Assembly (NCBI RefSeq): GCF_008312935.1
Contig: NZ_VSZO01000009.1
Coordinates: 186,001 to 250,000 of the forward strand
Source: Roseiconus lacunae
Lineage (GTDB): Bacteria; Planctomycetota; Planctomycetia; Pirellulales; Pirellulaceae
Length of the DNA: 64,000 nt
Reading direction: 5' to 3'
Position 1 is the stretch's first letter. Each line of letters opens with the position of its first letter. This document shows, in pieces, positions 38,895-47,381 of the stretch. The notes beneath the pieces were generated by a model that was not told the origin of the DNA, ran no database searches, and saw nothing but the letters and a program-made list of their open reading frames with translations. A program made the translations under genes and the position numbers.

Positions 38895-39002
38895 AGAAAT
38901 AAACGAAGCACTCACTTGTTCGGCTGCCCGTTTGGGGTCAGTTGAACTCGGGCTGCAAAGTGAAGCACAATCGCGATGACCACGGCGCAGATTCTAACAG
39001 CC

Positions 39003-39977
39003 TTATCGATCAATGTGTGGTCGGTGGGAGCGATTCGGAGGGACCTGCAACGTCACACGTAGCGGCAGGTTTTCAATCACCAGCGGTAGCCTGCCAACGT
39101 AGTCGCCGTCGAGTTCAAAGGCCACACGTTCGTCAGCCTCGACACGCAATCGTTGCGCATGAAATCGCCGCACATCGGCGTGCGTTTCAAGTCGCCCGCG
39201 GATCGCACCGGCGACGTATTGCATTCCCTTGAAGAATCCTTGCCCGGGCAACGCAACCACGTCAAACATTCCGTCGTTCTCGACCGCTTGCGGCGCGATT
39301 TGAAGTCCGGCTGCGTATCGCGGCAGATTAAAAACCATCGCCCACGCCGCCGTCGTTTCTTCGATAACGGAACCGTCGTCGGCCAGTTGTGAAACTCGTA
39401 AGCTCGGGAATCGATAACGCTGCAACGTTTGCCAGATCGGTGCGAGATAACTGGATCGCCGAATGTGCCCTTTTCGACGCAGATGTAGGCGACGAACGAC
39501 TTCGGCATCAAAACCTGCCGTGGCCATGATCAAAAACAACCGTCCGTTGGCCGAACCTGCGTCGATGCGGCGCAGATTTCCGTCGGTCAGCGTTTGCATC
39601 ACGGCTTCGGCTTGTGCGGACTGACCGATCATCCTCGCCAGCAGATTTTCCGTCCCCATCGGCATCGGGATCAACCGTGTCTCGGGACGTGTTTTCGAAG
39701 CGGCTAAACTGAGCGTTCCGTCGCCACCGGCAGCGATCACGCAAGGCGGTTGCTGTTCGCCCCCAGATAACTCGCTTACGATCGCTTCAAGTTCGACAGG
39801 ACTGTGAACGAACTGATGATCGAAACCGCGATGTTTGAGCAACTCTCGCAAACGAGGGATTTGCTCGCGATTCGCCCCACTCCCCGCTTTGGGGCTGGTG
39901 AAGACGATGATTGGGCCGATAGTTGTCGGATCCATGACCGGATGATTCACAAGAGGAGAAATCGATTGGGCTGCCAT
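39003..39977 (-). CDS. Diacylglycerol kinase family lipid kinase
   Basis: The product belongs to the DAGK catalytic-domain family (YegS/DgkB type). The nucleotide-binding motif G-G-D-G-T is at residues 84-88. A segment M-P-M-G-T-E-N-L-L-A-R and a C-terminal beta-sandwich with F-E-L-D-G-D also fit. Members phosphorylate diacylglycerol or related lipids such as sphingosine. I choose the ATG at 39977 (324 residues); a start at 39935 would also give a complete domain. Confidence 0.87.
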   Translation of the reverse strand: MAAQSISPLVNHPVMDPTTIGPIIVFTSPKAGSGANREQIPRLRELLKHRGFDHQFVHSPVELEAIVSELSGGEQQPPCVIAAGGDGTLSLAASKTRPETRLIPMPMGTENLLARMIGQSAQAEAVMQTLTDGNLRRIDAGSANGRLFLIMATAGFDAEVVRRLHLRRKGHIRRSSYLAPIWQTLQRYRFPSLRVSQLADDGSVIEETTAAWAMVFNLPRYAAGLQIAPQAVENDGMFDVVALPGQGFFKGMQYVAGAIRGRLETHADVRRFHAQRLRVEADERVAFELDGDYVGRLPLVIENLPLRVTLQVPPNRSHRPHIDR

Positions 39978-40004
39978 CGGCGAATTCGGGTATAGCATAA
40001 GCCG

Positions 40005-40115
40005 AATAGCACTCCGTCTAGATCAAATGCTTGCGTTCAGCTCACCAGCCGACGGGCATTCGCCCCTGCCATTGCTCCGAAGCCGTCGCGAAATCCAATC
40101 GGCGTTCCAAGTTCA
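40005..40115 (+). repeat. Copy of the dispersed hairpin repeat, right arm degraded
   Basis: The left half is well preserved: AGCACTCCGTCTAGATCAAA, GCGTTCAGCTCACCAGCCGA and CGGGCATTCGCCCC, then CCATTGCTCCGAAGCCGTCG. The right arm beyond this is poorly conserved. It occupies the space between the lipid kinase start and the POTRA gene. Confidence 0.6.
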
Positions 40116-40393
40116 GTTGTTGACGAAGCACTGGCACGAAGAGAGCTTCGGCAGCCCCATGAAACATCCGTTTCACGAGTCTCTTTAAGAAATTCTTTTC
40201 ATTTTGCTGCAGTGCTGCTGTTTCAGTGCCCAAATCTGCCTTGTGGTGGCGCGTCCTGGATTGATACCACCGCTTTTGGTGCAGAACCGACCAAAGCGTT
40301 GGTTGCACCACTCCAACAACTCGTTGGTAAAACGGAAGGCTTCTCATGGATGAGGGGTCGAACAGAAATGTCGAAACAGACTGTTTTCGCCTT
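40116..40393. other. Leader region of the POTRA/barrel operon
   Basis: Together with the repeat before it this makes a 416-base gap between coding regions. It holds a hairpin whose outer arms are TGGTGCA (40277-40283) and TGCACCA (40304-40310), about 85 bases upstream of the chosen ATG. No promoter is convincing by eye. An in-frame start at 40346 exists but would place 16 polar residues before the signal peptide. Confidence 0.4.
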
Positions 40394-41806
40394 ATGGAAC
40401 TACCCCAGAATCTCGGCGCCGTCGCCAAGTACTTCCTGCTGGTCATCGCCATCGCGTGTGTCGATGTTGGGTCCGCAGCCGCGCAATTCGGCGGCGGGGG
40501 CATGGGGGGTCCCGCGGGTGGTTCCGGAGCCGGAGCCCCCGGCCCGGCCGAACGCCCCAAGTTTCGCGACCACATCCACAGTCTGGATGCGTTGCCTATC
40601 GGCCGCGAACAAGGCGACCAAGTGGTCGCGAGTGTTTCGGTTCAAGGCAATCGTTCGATCAGCGAAAACACCATTCTGCAAAAGCTACAGACAAAAAAAG
40701 GCCGCTTCTACAGCCGTGAAGCGTTACTGGCCGACGTTCATCGCCTGAACGAGATGAAGACGTTCGATCACGTGACGTTCCGCACCAAAGATCTCGCCGA
40801 CGGTGTTCATGTGACCTTCGTCGTCAACGAACGCCCTTTGGTCACCGAAGTCGCTTATCACGGCAACCATGGCATGAACGATCGAGAGCTCGCAGGACGC
40901 GCCGGCATCGAAGTCGGTGACCCGCTTAGTGAATTTTCGATCGAATCGGCTCGTCGTCGCCTGATGGATTTTTACCGCGAAAAAGGGTTCAACCAAGTCG
41001 CGATCACGACGTCGATTGGATACGGAGAAGTACCCGGCCGAGTCGTTTTCAGAATCAACGAAGGACCGCTGGAGCGAATCAAGTCCATCGAGGTGATTGG
41101 AAACACGATCCTCAGTGACGCGAGACTGAAGAAAATTATCAAGAGCCGTGGATCGATGCTCGGTGTATGGAAGTGGGGCTTCAATAAAGCAGATACATCG
41201 CAAATTGACCGCGATGTCGACATCCTGGCTGCCCACTATCATAACTTAGGTTACTTGACGGCAACCGTTGGCCGGCAGATCCGCTACGACGACGACGGCA
41301 AGTACATTCACGTAACCTTTGTGATCAACGAAGGCGAGCGATTTCAAATCAAGAATATCCAGGTCGTCGGAAATCAATTCATCACCGAGGATTCGCTGAG
41401 GCAACGGCTCGAACTCAAACCCGGCGATATGTTCGACGGCACCTTACTTAAGCGTGACGTCGGAGAACTCGTCTACGGCTACGGAGAACTCGGGTTCATC
41501 TATGCCGACGTTCAACCTCAAACGATCATGCGTGAAGAAGAAAACATGGTCGATTTGGTCTACAAGATCGAAGAGGGCGACCGTTGGAAGATCGGCGAAA
41601 TCCGCGTCAATATCGAAGGTGAACCTCACCTGATGCGTGAAACGGTGATGCTGAACCTGCTCGACCTTCGGGAAGGCGACTTCATCGATCGCCGCATGCT
41701 TGAAATTGCCCGTCGCCGGATGACTCGCGGCCAATTGCTGGAAACCAACCCGCAAATCGCGAACCCGCCGGACATCATCGTCGAGCCGAAGGAGGACGTT
41801 TACTAA
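40394..41806 (+). CDS. POTRA-domain protein: stand-alone N-terminal half of BamA (Omp85)
   Basis: From the ATG at 40394 the 470-residue product has a signal peptide (residues 1-31) and a Gly/Pro-rich stretch. About five POTRA repeats follow, each with the V-x-G-N pattern (V-Q-G-N, Y-H-G-N, V-I-G-N, V-V-G-N). No beta-barrel is present: the product stops after the last POTRA. The next gene encodes the barrel and starts on the last base of this stop codon (TAATG). A strong Shine-Dalgarno AAGGAGG for the barrel gene lies at 41789-41795, inside this gene. It should act in outer-membrane protein insertion. Confidence 0.88.
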   Translation: MELPQNLGAVAKYFLLVIAIACVDVGSAAAQFGGGGMGGPAGGSGAGAPGPAERPKFRDHIHSLDALPIGREQGDQVVASVSVQGNRSISENTILQKLQTKKGRFYSREALLADVHRLNEMKTFDHVTFRTKDLADGVHVTFVVNERPLVTEVAYHGNHGMNDRELAGRAGIEVGDPLSEFSIESARRRLMDFYREKGFNQVAITTSIGYGEVPGRVVFRINEGPLERIKSIEVIGNTILSDARLKKIIKSRGSMLGVWKWGFNKADTSQIDRDVDILAAHYHNLGYLTATVGRQIRYDDDGKYIHVTFVINEGERFQIKNIQVVGNQFITEDSLRQRLELKPGDMFDGTLLKRDVGELVYGYGELGFIYADVQPQTIMREEENMVDLVYKIEEGDRWKIGEIRVNIEGEPHLMRETVMLNLLDLREGDFIDRRMLEIARRRMTRGQLLETNPQIANPPDIIVEPKEDVY

Positions 41807-43470
41807 TGGTACCTCCCGCTAACGCTCCCAAAACGTCTCCTCGGTTTTCGTCCCTCAAGTCTTTTTTTCCCAAGCGGCCAACGATGCTTCGAATTGATCG
41901 TCATGCCAAACCTGATGTCGCCGACGTCAGCTTCGACAATCGGTCGACGGCCGATGCTTGGTGGTCGCCACGCGGCGCGCGGCGGCGGCTGAAGTCGATC
42001 GGGCTCGCTGCCACGATCGCGGTCGGCTTGGCGAATGCTTCCTATGCCCAGACCGGCGGGAACTTGCAATTTGATCCCTATTCCGGCGGTGTTCCACAAG
42101 CGACCGGGACATCTCAATATCAAACGCAACCCAGCTACAGCGCTCCGCCAGCCTACGGAAACTCCCAAACCTACACCCCGCCGGCGTATTCATCCCCAAC
42201 GCAGAACGTACCGACGGCCCCGTCCTACCCTCCTCAGGCCAACCAGTCCGCACCGTCAACCGCCTTCTTGCCGCAGACATTCGGTCCCCGGCAACGAGCA
42301 CTGCTTCCCGGGGATTCCGTCCCCGGCGATGGGACCGCGTATCCGCCGATCGGAACCGCGCCGGTTTACACCCCAAACGTTCGTGTCGCCGATTTGGTGA
42401 TCAATGGCTTTCCAGCTCGAACCGGTCGAATCATGCTCGGCGGTGCCGTCAACAGTGACGCGGGCGTGACAGGACAAATCACCGTTGACGAACGCAACTT
42501 TGACATCACGCGTTGGCCACGATCATTCCAAGATCTGTTCAGCGGAACTGCGTTTCGCGGAGCCGGCCAAACGTTCCGTCTTGAGGCTGCACCCGGTAGT
42601 GACTTCGATCGATACAGCGTTCAGTTTGCTGACCCAAACTTATTTGGCTACATGCCGATCAGTTTTTCAGCAAGCGGATTTTTGTACGACCGGCGTTTTG
42701 ATGACTGGGACGAAGAACGGTTGGGAGGCAGGCTTTCGCTCGGCTATCGGATCACGCCTGACTTGTCACTGGCCGTTGGCGTCGGTGGACAGAACGTCGA
42801 AATCGGTCGCTTGCGATTGCCAGGCGTTTCGCCCGAACTTGACAGCTTGGTCGGAGACAACGAACTGTATACCGGCAGCATTACGCTGACGCACAATACT
42901 CGTGACAATCCCATCCAACCCAGCGAAGGGCACTACTTTGAGTTCAAATTCGAAGAGGCCTTCGGAGACTTCGACTACGCACGATTCGAGCTAGAATATC
43001 GGACTTACTGGCTGCTCGCTCAGCGTGCCGACGGCAGCGGCAAACAAACGATCTCGTACAGCACCCAGTTCGGCTACAGCGGCGACGAAACGCCAATCTT
43101 TGAAAACTTCTTCGCCGGTGGTTACGCCACCCTGCGTGGATTCGATTTCCGCGGTGCCGGCCCAGTCGTCGGTGGGGCGAATGGTGTCCGGGTCGGGGGG
43201 CAGTTCCAATGGCTAAACTCTGTGGAGTATATGTTCCCCATAACAGCAGATGACGCGTTCCGAGGCGTCGTTTTCTGTGATTTTGGGACGGTTGAGGAGA
43301 GTGTGAAGCTGGATTCTGATACATTTCGAGTCGCCCCTGGTGTCGGATTTCGCGTTGCGATCCCCGCCTTGGGCCCCGCACCTCTCGCGTTTGACTTCGC
43401 ATTCCCAGTCAACAAGGGCGAATTCGACGACGAGCGGATGTTCAGCTTTTACATGAGCCTCATCAAATAG
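41806..43470 (+). CDS. Omp85/BamA beta-barrel protein with its own signal peptide
   Basis: The 554-residue product starts at the ATG overlapping the POTRA gene stop by one base. A twin-arginine-containing basic stretch and a hydrophobic segment (about residues 60-82) ending A-S-Y-A-Q form a late signal peptide; an ATG at 41884 would shorten the leader by 26 residues. A Pro/Tyr/Gln/Ser-rich linker (about 85-190) precedes the barrel (about 200-554). The barrel contains the lid-loop motif L-R-G-F and D-N-P-I-Q-P-S-E-G and ends in a hydrophobic C-terminal strand. It lacks POTRA domains, so it must work with the preceding protein. Confidence 0.88.
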   Translation: MVPPANAPKTSPRFSSLKSFFPKRPTMLRIDRHAKPDVADVSFDNRSTADAWWSPRGARRRLKSIGLAATIAVGLANASYAQTGGNLQFDPYSGGVPQATGTSQYQTQPSYSAPPAYGNSQTYTPPAYSSPTQNVPTAPSYPPQANQSAPSTAFLPQTFGPRQRALLPGDSVPGDGTAYPPIGTAPVYTPNVRVADLVINGFPARTGRIMLGGAVNSDAGVTGQITVDERNFDITRWPRSFQDLFSGTAFRGAGQTFRLEAAPGSDFDRYSVQFADPNLFGYMPISFSASGFLYDRRFDDWDEERLGGRLSLGYRITPDLSLAVGVGGQNVEIGRLRLPGVSPELDSLVGDNELYTGSITLTHNTRDNPIQPSEGHYFEFKFEEAFGDFDYARFELEYRTYWLLAQRADGSGKQTISYSTQFGYSGDETPIFENFFAGGYATLRGFDFRGAGPVVGGANGVRVGGQFQWLNSVEYMFPITADDAFRGVVFCDFGTVEESVKLDSDTFRVAPGVGFRVAIPALGPAPLAFDFAFPVNKGEFDDERMFSFYMSLIK

Positions 43471-43515
43471 TCTGAACGCAATCACCCTGCACTCATCATC
43501 CTGCGTCTGAAGTAC

Positions 43516-44787
43516 ATGTCCTCCGTTCCGTGGTCCGAACAGATCCAGCAGCGGTACCGTTGTGTGCTTGCGGGGGACATCTGCGAATGGTTCGATCAAG
43601 AGATTTGGAAGCATGCCGACGACGGCTGCGGCCAACGCTTCCTGCACGCGGTACCGCCACAGGAATTGCTTGACGACACGCCACAAGCGATCTGGCCGGC
43701 GCTAATGCCCTGCGACTTTCTCCCAATCATCTCGAACGGCTTAGGCGACTACCTCTGCCTTCGATTTGGGAGCGACAATCGCTCTCGGGAATTCGTGCAT
43801 TGGTATCACGGCGGCGGCGACTGGATCCCCTGGGGAGACTCGTTAACAGAAGCCTTGTTCTTTGATTCGGTTCGGCAAAACCTTCCCGGCGGACAACGCG
43901 ACCACGCGCTTGCCGCGGCGTTTGAACCCGCCGTTCTCTCAGACAATGTGCACCCGGTGGACCGCTGGGTAAGACAGCGCATTTCCGATCGTGAAGGGGC
44001 CGAGATCGAATCGGACGACGGTAGGACGCTCGCCGATATGATGCTGAGTGGTGGACTTTCGGAGATCGCGGTTCGCTGCCAGCTTTGCATCGATGCGATC
44101 GAAAATCCGCTGCTCCATGAACTGGACGACGCAAATTGGAGGATGATCGATCCTCAAATCCGTCAACGCTACCTGTTCGATTGCGATCTGCTTCCCGACG
44201 ACGTTGTCGGTTCGATCTCTGTCAAAGCGACGGAACTTGCGGCCGTCCAGGACTGGCCTGCGGTCGCTAGCCATTGTGAATCGATTGCCGAGCGACGCAG
44301 TGACTTGGCATGGGTCTGGGATCTTTGGGGATACAGCCTTGAACGATCTGGGAATGCCGAACACGCGATCGAGTGCTACCGAAAAAGCTTGCTTTGCTCA
44401 ATCTTCACCGATCAAACCGTTCGGATCCGGACGCACGCCTTTGTTAACGAAGGCCAAAAGTTCTCCGCATCGCGACTATTGCAGCTGGGATACAAAGGCG
44501 AAGGCGACCTGGAAGCAAACTACCTCACGTGCCTTGCCGAATCATCACCCGATGTTAGACGCAAACGCGTTCGCGAGCTATTCGAACGGCTGGCGAGCAC
44601 AGCGGAGCCTCCAGTGGCTTACGATGCCTGGATGAAAGCCGGATGGGACCTCGGCGCCGAACCAATGTCGGCATACGGCAAAGTGCTCGATCGGGTAGCC
44701 GAATCCGCCGCGGCGGCAGGATACCAAGCGCTAGCCGAGATGGCAAAGACGCACCGAGCTTGCTTCGAAGGTCGCTACGGCCTCTAA
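43516..44787 (+). CDS. SMI1/KNR4 (SUKH)-like protein with helical repeat tail
   Basis: The N-terminal third matches the SUKH superfamily pattern: L-P-I-I-S-N-G-L-G-D-Y-L-C-L, then W-Y-H-G-G-G and W-G-D-S-L-T-E-A-L. SUKH proteins are often immunity proteins or binding modules. The C-terminal half (about residues 230-420) is helical and TPR-like, with W-D-L-W-G-Y-S-L-E-R-S-G-N-A-E-H-A. No toxin gene is adjacent, so a housekeeping binding role is as likely as immunity. The product is cytoplasmic, with 423 residues. It follows the Omp85 gene by 45 bases and may share its transcript. Confidence 0.7.
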   Translation: MSSVPWSEQIQQRYRCVLAGDICEWFDQEIWKHADDGCGQRFLHAVPPQELLDDTPQAIWPALMPCDFLPIISNGLGDYLCLRFGSDNRSREFVHWYHGGGDWIPWGDSLTEALFFDSVRQNLPGGQRDHALAAAFEPAVLSDNVHPVDRWVRQRISDREGAEIESDDGRTLADMMLSGGLSEIAVRCQLCIDAIENPLLHELDDANWRMIDPQIRQRYLFDCDLLPDDVVGSISVKATELAAVQDWPAVASHCESIAERRSDLAWVWDLWGYSLERSGNAEHAIECYRKSLLCSIFTDQTVRIRTHAFVNEGQKFSASRLLQLGYKGEGDLEANYLTCLAESSPDVRRKRVRELFERLASTAEPPVAYDAWMKAGWDLGAEPMSAYGKVLDRVAESAAAAGYQALAEMAKTHRACFEGRYGL

Positions 44788-44796
44788 GGAGTTATC

Positions 44797-44971
44797 CATC
44801 AGCCGCAACGCGATCGCGTGCGGTTACCTGGATCACCACTTGCAGACACCCAACTGCGAGCTAGCGCTCAGCGGCTGGTTTAACGCATCAGCCGCAACGC
44901 GATCGCGTGCGGTTATTTGAATGGCCACTCGCAGACACTCAACCGCGAGCTGGCGTTCAGCAGCTGATTTT
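44797..44971 (+). repeat. Tandem pair of 89-bp inverted-repeat units, variant of the dispersed family
   Basis: The block CATCAGCCGCAACGCGATCG begins at 44797 and again at 44886. Each unit ends in an imperfect complement of its start (AGCGCTCAGCGGCTGGTTT and GGCGTTCAGCAGCTGATTTT). The outer ATCAGCCG resembles the main family, but the middle differs. The pair fills the space between two convergent genes. Confidence 0.7.
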
Positions 44972-44973
44972 GC

Positions 44974-45495
44974 TTAACCGGCCATTCGCGAAATGCGATT
45001 ACCTGGCTGAGCAATCTCGGACGCGTTGGGCTGATAGCGATACTGCATCAGATAGGCGTCTTCGACGGTGTCGTCATAAAAATCACGGAGCACACTGATG
45101 GCGCGAAAACCGAGCGACTTGAAAAACAGCTGGGCATCGAGGTTGGTTTCGCGAACTTCCAACATGATGCGGTTGCGACGCTCATGCGAAAGCTTGCCAA
45201 ACAACTTGCTGCACATGGAGTTTCCGACACCGTCACGTCGGTGATCGGGGTGAACCGCGAAATTCAGAATGTGCAGTCGATTCTTATGCAGTTCATAGAT
45301 CATGAACCCGACGATCTCGTCATCCTTTTCTGCCACCATGCCTATGCAATTTCGTTGGCGGAGGCAACGGATAAAGTCATCTTCGTTCCATGCGAATTCG
45401 AAGCATGCTTTTTCAATACCGAGAACTGAAGGCATATCGCGGCGAATCATCCAGCGAATATGTACGCAGACCGGGGTCTCTTTGGCTTGTTTCAC
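44974..45495 (-). CDS. rimI: GNAT acetyltransferase, RimI-like
   Basis: RimI acetylates the N-terminus of ribosomal protein S18 and other proteins. The acetyl-CoA motif H-P-D-H-R-R-D-G-V-G is at residues 82-91, and A-Q-L-F-F-K-S-L-G-F-R marks the end of the fold. I choose the GTG at 45495 because a strong Shine-Dalgarno (AAGGAG) sits eight bases upstream; the frame opens further to a TTG at 45543 that lacks one. The 173-residue size fits the family. Its target is inferred. Confidence 0.82.
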   Translation of the reverse strand: MKQAKETPVCVHIRWMIRRDMPSVLGIEKACFEFAWNEDDFIRCLRQRNCIGMVAEKDDEIVGFMIYELHKNRLHILNFAVHPDHRRDGVGNSMCSKLFGKLSHERRNRIMLEVRETNLDAQLFFKSLGFRAISVLRDFYDDTVEDAYLMQYRYQPNASEIAQPGNRISRMAG

Positions 45496-45501
45496 TTCTG
45501 G

Positions 45502-45509
45502 TCTCCTTT
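45502..45509 (-). promoter_or_regulatory. Shine-Dalgarno sequence fixing the GTG start of the RimI-like gene
   Basis: On the minus strand GGAAAGGAGACCAGAAGTG places AAGGAG eight bases before the GTG at 45495. The alternative TTG at 45543 has no comparable site. Confidence 0.6.
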
Positions 45510-45864
45510 CCAGCGAGACGATTAACCCGGCCAGCGCGTCCAATGAACGCCGGGGAAATCGAATTTAATCCGTCAACCAAACCAGCAAATCGTCCCGTTC
45601 ATCGTGCCGTTTGCCGTTTCGTCGAAAAATAGCAGACGGGCTTAGGCGAACCAATACGGATTAGGGGGAGTTTCGCGGTTGACCGAGATCAGTCGTCTTC
45701 GTTGGAAATTCAGTCGCAGACTGCGGTCATTTCCGCGACACCGGCGGAGCACTTGTACCGGGTCACATGGAGAGATCACATTCCGCTCAATTGGGGCAAC
45801 TGGTATTCAAGCGTCCTGTCGATGCCCCGCCAAGTTTCAATCGTAGCAAAAGCAGCAAAATTTC
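45510..45864. other. Intergenic region between rimI-like and LarA-like genes
   Basis: Both flanking genes are on the minus strand. I see no gene, repeat copy or clear terminator in these 355 bases. Confidence 0.4.
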
Positions 45865-47136
45865 TTACGAAGTCAGCGTAGCTTGCCAAAGCCCTAAAGC
45901 CGGGTTCTGAATGTAATAGAATTCGCTGCCATCGACATCTTTGTGCCAACCGTCGGTTAGACCTGCGGTGTTGTAGCGAGCCATTAACGCGTTGATGTCA
46001 CCGGGGGTGTAGCCGACCGACCGAATCTCTTCTGCGGACAGTTTTCCAGCCGCATAAACGACCTCAAAACGATTTTCCGGCGATCCATGAACGAGGTGGG
46101 CGGCAGCCGATGGGTTGGCCGCTAAATCCTCGTGTTGCTTGACCAATTCGACGATTTCGCTTTTGGTGCGATAGCCGTAGCGCCGGATCAGGCGATCGAT
46201 TTCGCCATCTTCGCCAAATTCTTCGACGGCCGGCCCAAGGATTGTCAATCGGCCACCGTCGGCGATCGCCAATCGCGTCCGGTAAATCGCCTTGTTGCCC
46301 AACCATGTGCTTTTAAACTCGCTGGGATCGAGATAGGCGACGACGTGTTGCGGTGGTTTTTCCAGGTGCGTGATGTTGACTTCATGGGCCAACTCGGCGG
46401 CCTTGAAAAACGTTTCGTGATCATCGCCGATATACAGGCCACGCGTATGTAACGCACCATCCGGCATTTGCTGAATCACGGTCAGGGCGTAAAGCAGTGG
46501 CAAATCGCCACAGAACTGATCTTGGGCATAGTTAAGAATCTGGCGTAGCGGAGTATTGGCGCGGCCCAACGTCTGCTCGATTCCATAAACGGCGCTTAGA
46601 TAGTGACTTTCGTTGATTCCTTCGGCGCCGCCGGTGCCGACGAAAATGTTCTTGTTGTAGTTTGCCATCCCGATGACTTCGTGCGGGACGACTTGACCGA
46701 TCGAAAACAGCAGGTCGTGACCGCCGTCGCGAAGCAACTTGTTGACCTGCGCTTTCCAAGGTCGATTGTAAAGCCCGTCCGTGACTTTCGAGACGTATTC
46801 TGCGGGGACCGTTCCGAGTGTGACCACGTCGTCACGCCAACGGTGAGGGCGAAACAGGTCCAGTGGAACGCCGGGAAACATGTGTTCGAGTTGCTGTGGC
46901 TTCATCGGGCTATGTGTGCCTAGCGCCGGCATGATATCCGCCACCGCATCACCGAGCATCTCGTAGCACAACGAGGTGATTTCGCCGGCGCGGCTGAATA
47001 GACGTGTATGGTCAGGCGGCAGTAGCAATGCCTTCTTAGGCTTGCCTAGCTTTTGAAATGTTTCCGCAAGCGCCTGTCGGAGATCGTCACTGGAAAGAGA
47101 CGTGGTTGAACTTCCGGTTTCAAAGTAGATGGTCAT
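45865..47136 (-). CDS. LarA-like (lactate racemase domain, DUF2088) protein
   Basis: LarA racemases use a nickel-pincer nucleotide cofactor. The product has the N-terminal D-H-T-R motif (residues 42-45), a G-T-H-S-P-M segment with His75, and a V-P-H-E-V-I-G-M-A-N-Y-N-K segment that could supply the cofactor lysine. The length of 423 residues is normal. I choose the ATG at 47136; the longer frame to 47280 adds a non-conserved stretch. LarB, LarC and LarE are not in this window. The natural substrate may be a 2-hydroxy acid other than lactate. Confidence 0.82.
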   Translation of the reverse strand: MTIYFETGSSTTSLSSDDLRQALAETFQKLGKPKKALLLPPDHTRLFSRAGEITSLCYEMLGDAVADIMPALGTHSPMKPQQLEHMFPGVPLDLFRPHRWRDDVVTLGTVPAEYVSKVTDGLYNRPWKAQVNKLLRDGGHDLLFSIGQVVPHEVIGMANYNKNIFVGTGGAEGINESHYLSAVYGIEQTLGRANTPLRQILNYAQDQFCGDLPLLYALTVIQQMPDGALHTRGLYIGDDHETFFKAAELAHEVNITHLEKPPQHVVAYLDPSEFKSTWLGNKAIYRTRLAIADGGRLTILGPAVEEFGEDGEIDRLIRRYGYRTKSEIVELVKQHEDLAANPSAAAHLVHGSPENRFEVVYAAGKLSAEEIRSVGYTPGDINALMARYNTAGLTDGWHKDVDGSEFYYIQNPALGLWQATLTS

Positions 47137-47381
47137 GGCAAGGCGATCGGGAGCGGCGTGAACAAGCAACGTGGCGTAACAACCAAGAGAATAGGACAGC
47201 GACGATGCCCAATCCAGTGGTCGGGCTGACGGGCCGACAACGCCAATTGCCCCCAGGTCGATCAGTCTTAGTTCGATCACCCCGGGCCAGAACTCGATTG
47301 ACTCGGTCTCGCTGAGTTTGTTACCGGAGGGTCAAAATCTTGTTGGAGAACACTTGTTGACGCCCGGTGAACGTGACCGAG

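Larger units (their letters stand above)
38592..39002. other. Intergenic region with degraded repeat and a strong stem-loop
   Basis: These 411 bases lie between two minus-strand genes. They contain a degraded copy of the dispersed repeat (38752-38850) and a 15-bp hairpin with one mismatch (38860-38894). I see no gene or RNA here. Confidence 0.5.

Noticed and set aside
41790-41890. Frameshift explaining the POTRA/barrel split
   Set aside because: The downstream gene has its own Shine-Dalgarno, signal peptide and a long linker, which an accidental frameshift in a single BamA would not create.
43516-44787. Toxin-immunity locus around the SUKH-like gene
   Set aside because: No polymorphic toxin, secretion tag or further immunity gene is adjacent; flanking genes are Omp85 and an acetyltransferase.
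44797-44971. Possible CRISPR array
   Set aside because: There are only two units, adjacent units differ in the middle in a way consistent with diverged duplicates rather than spacers, and no cas genes are present.
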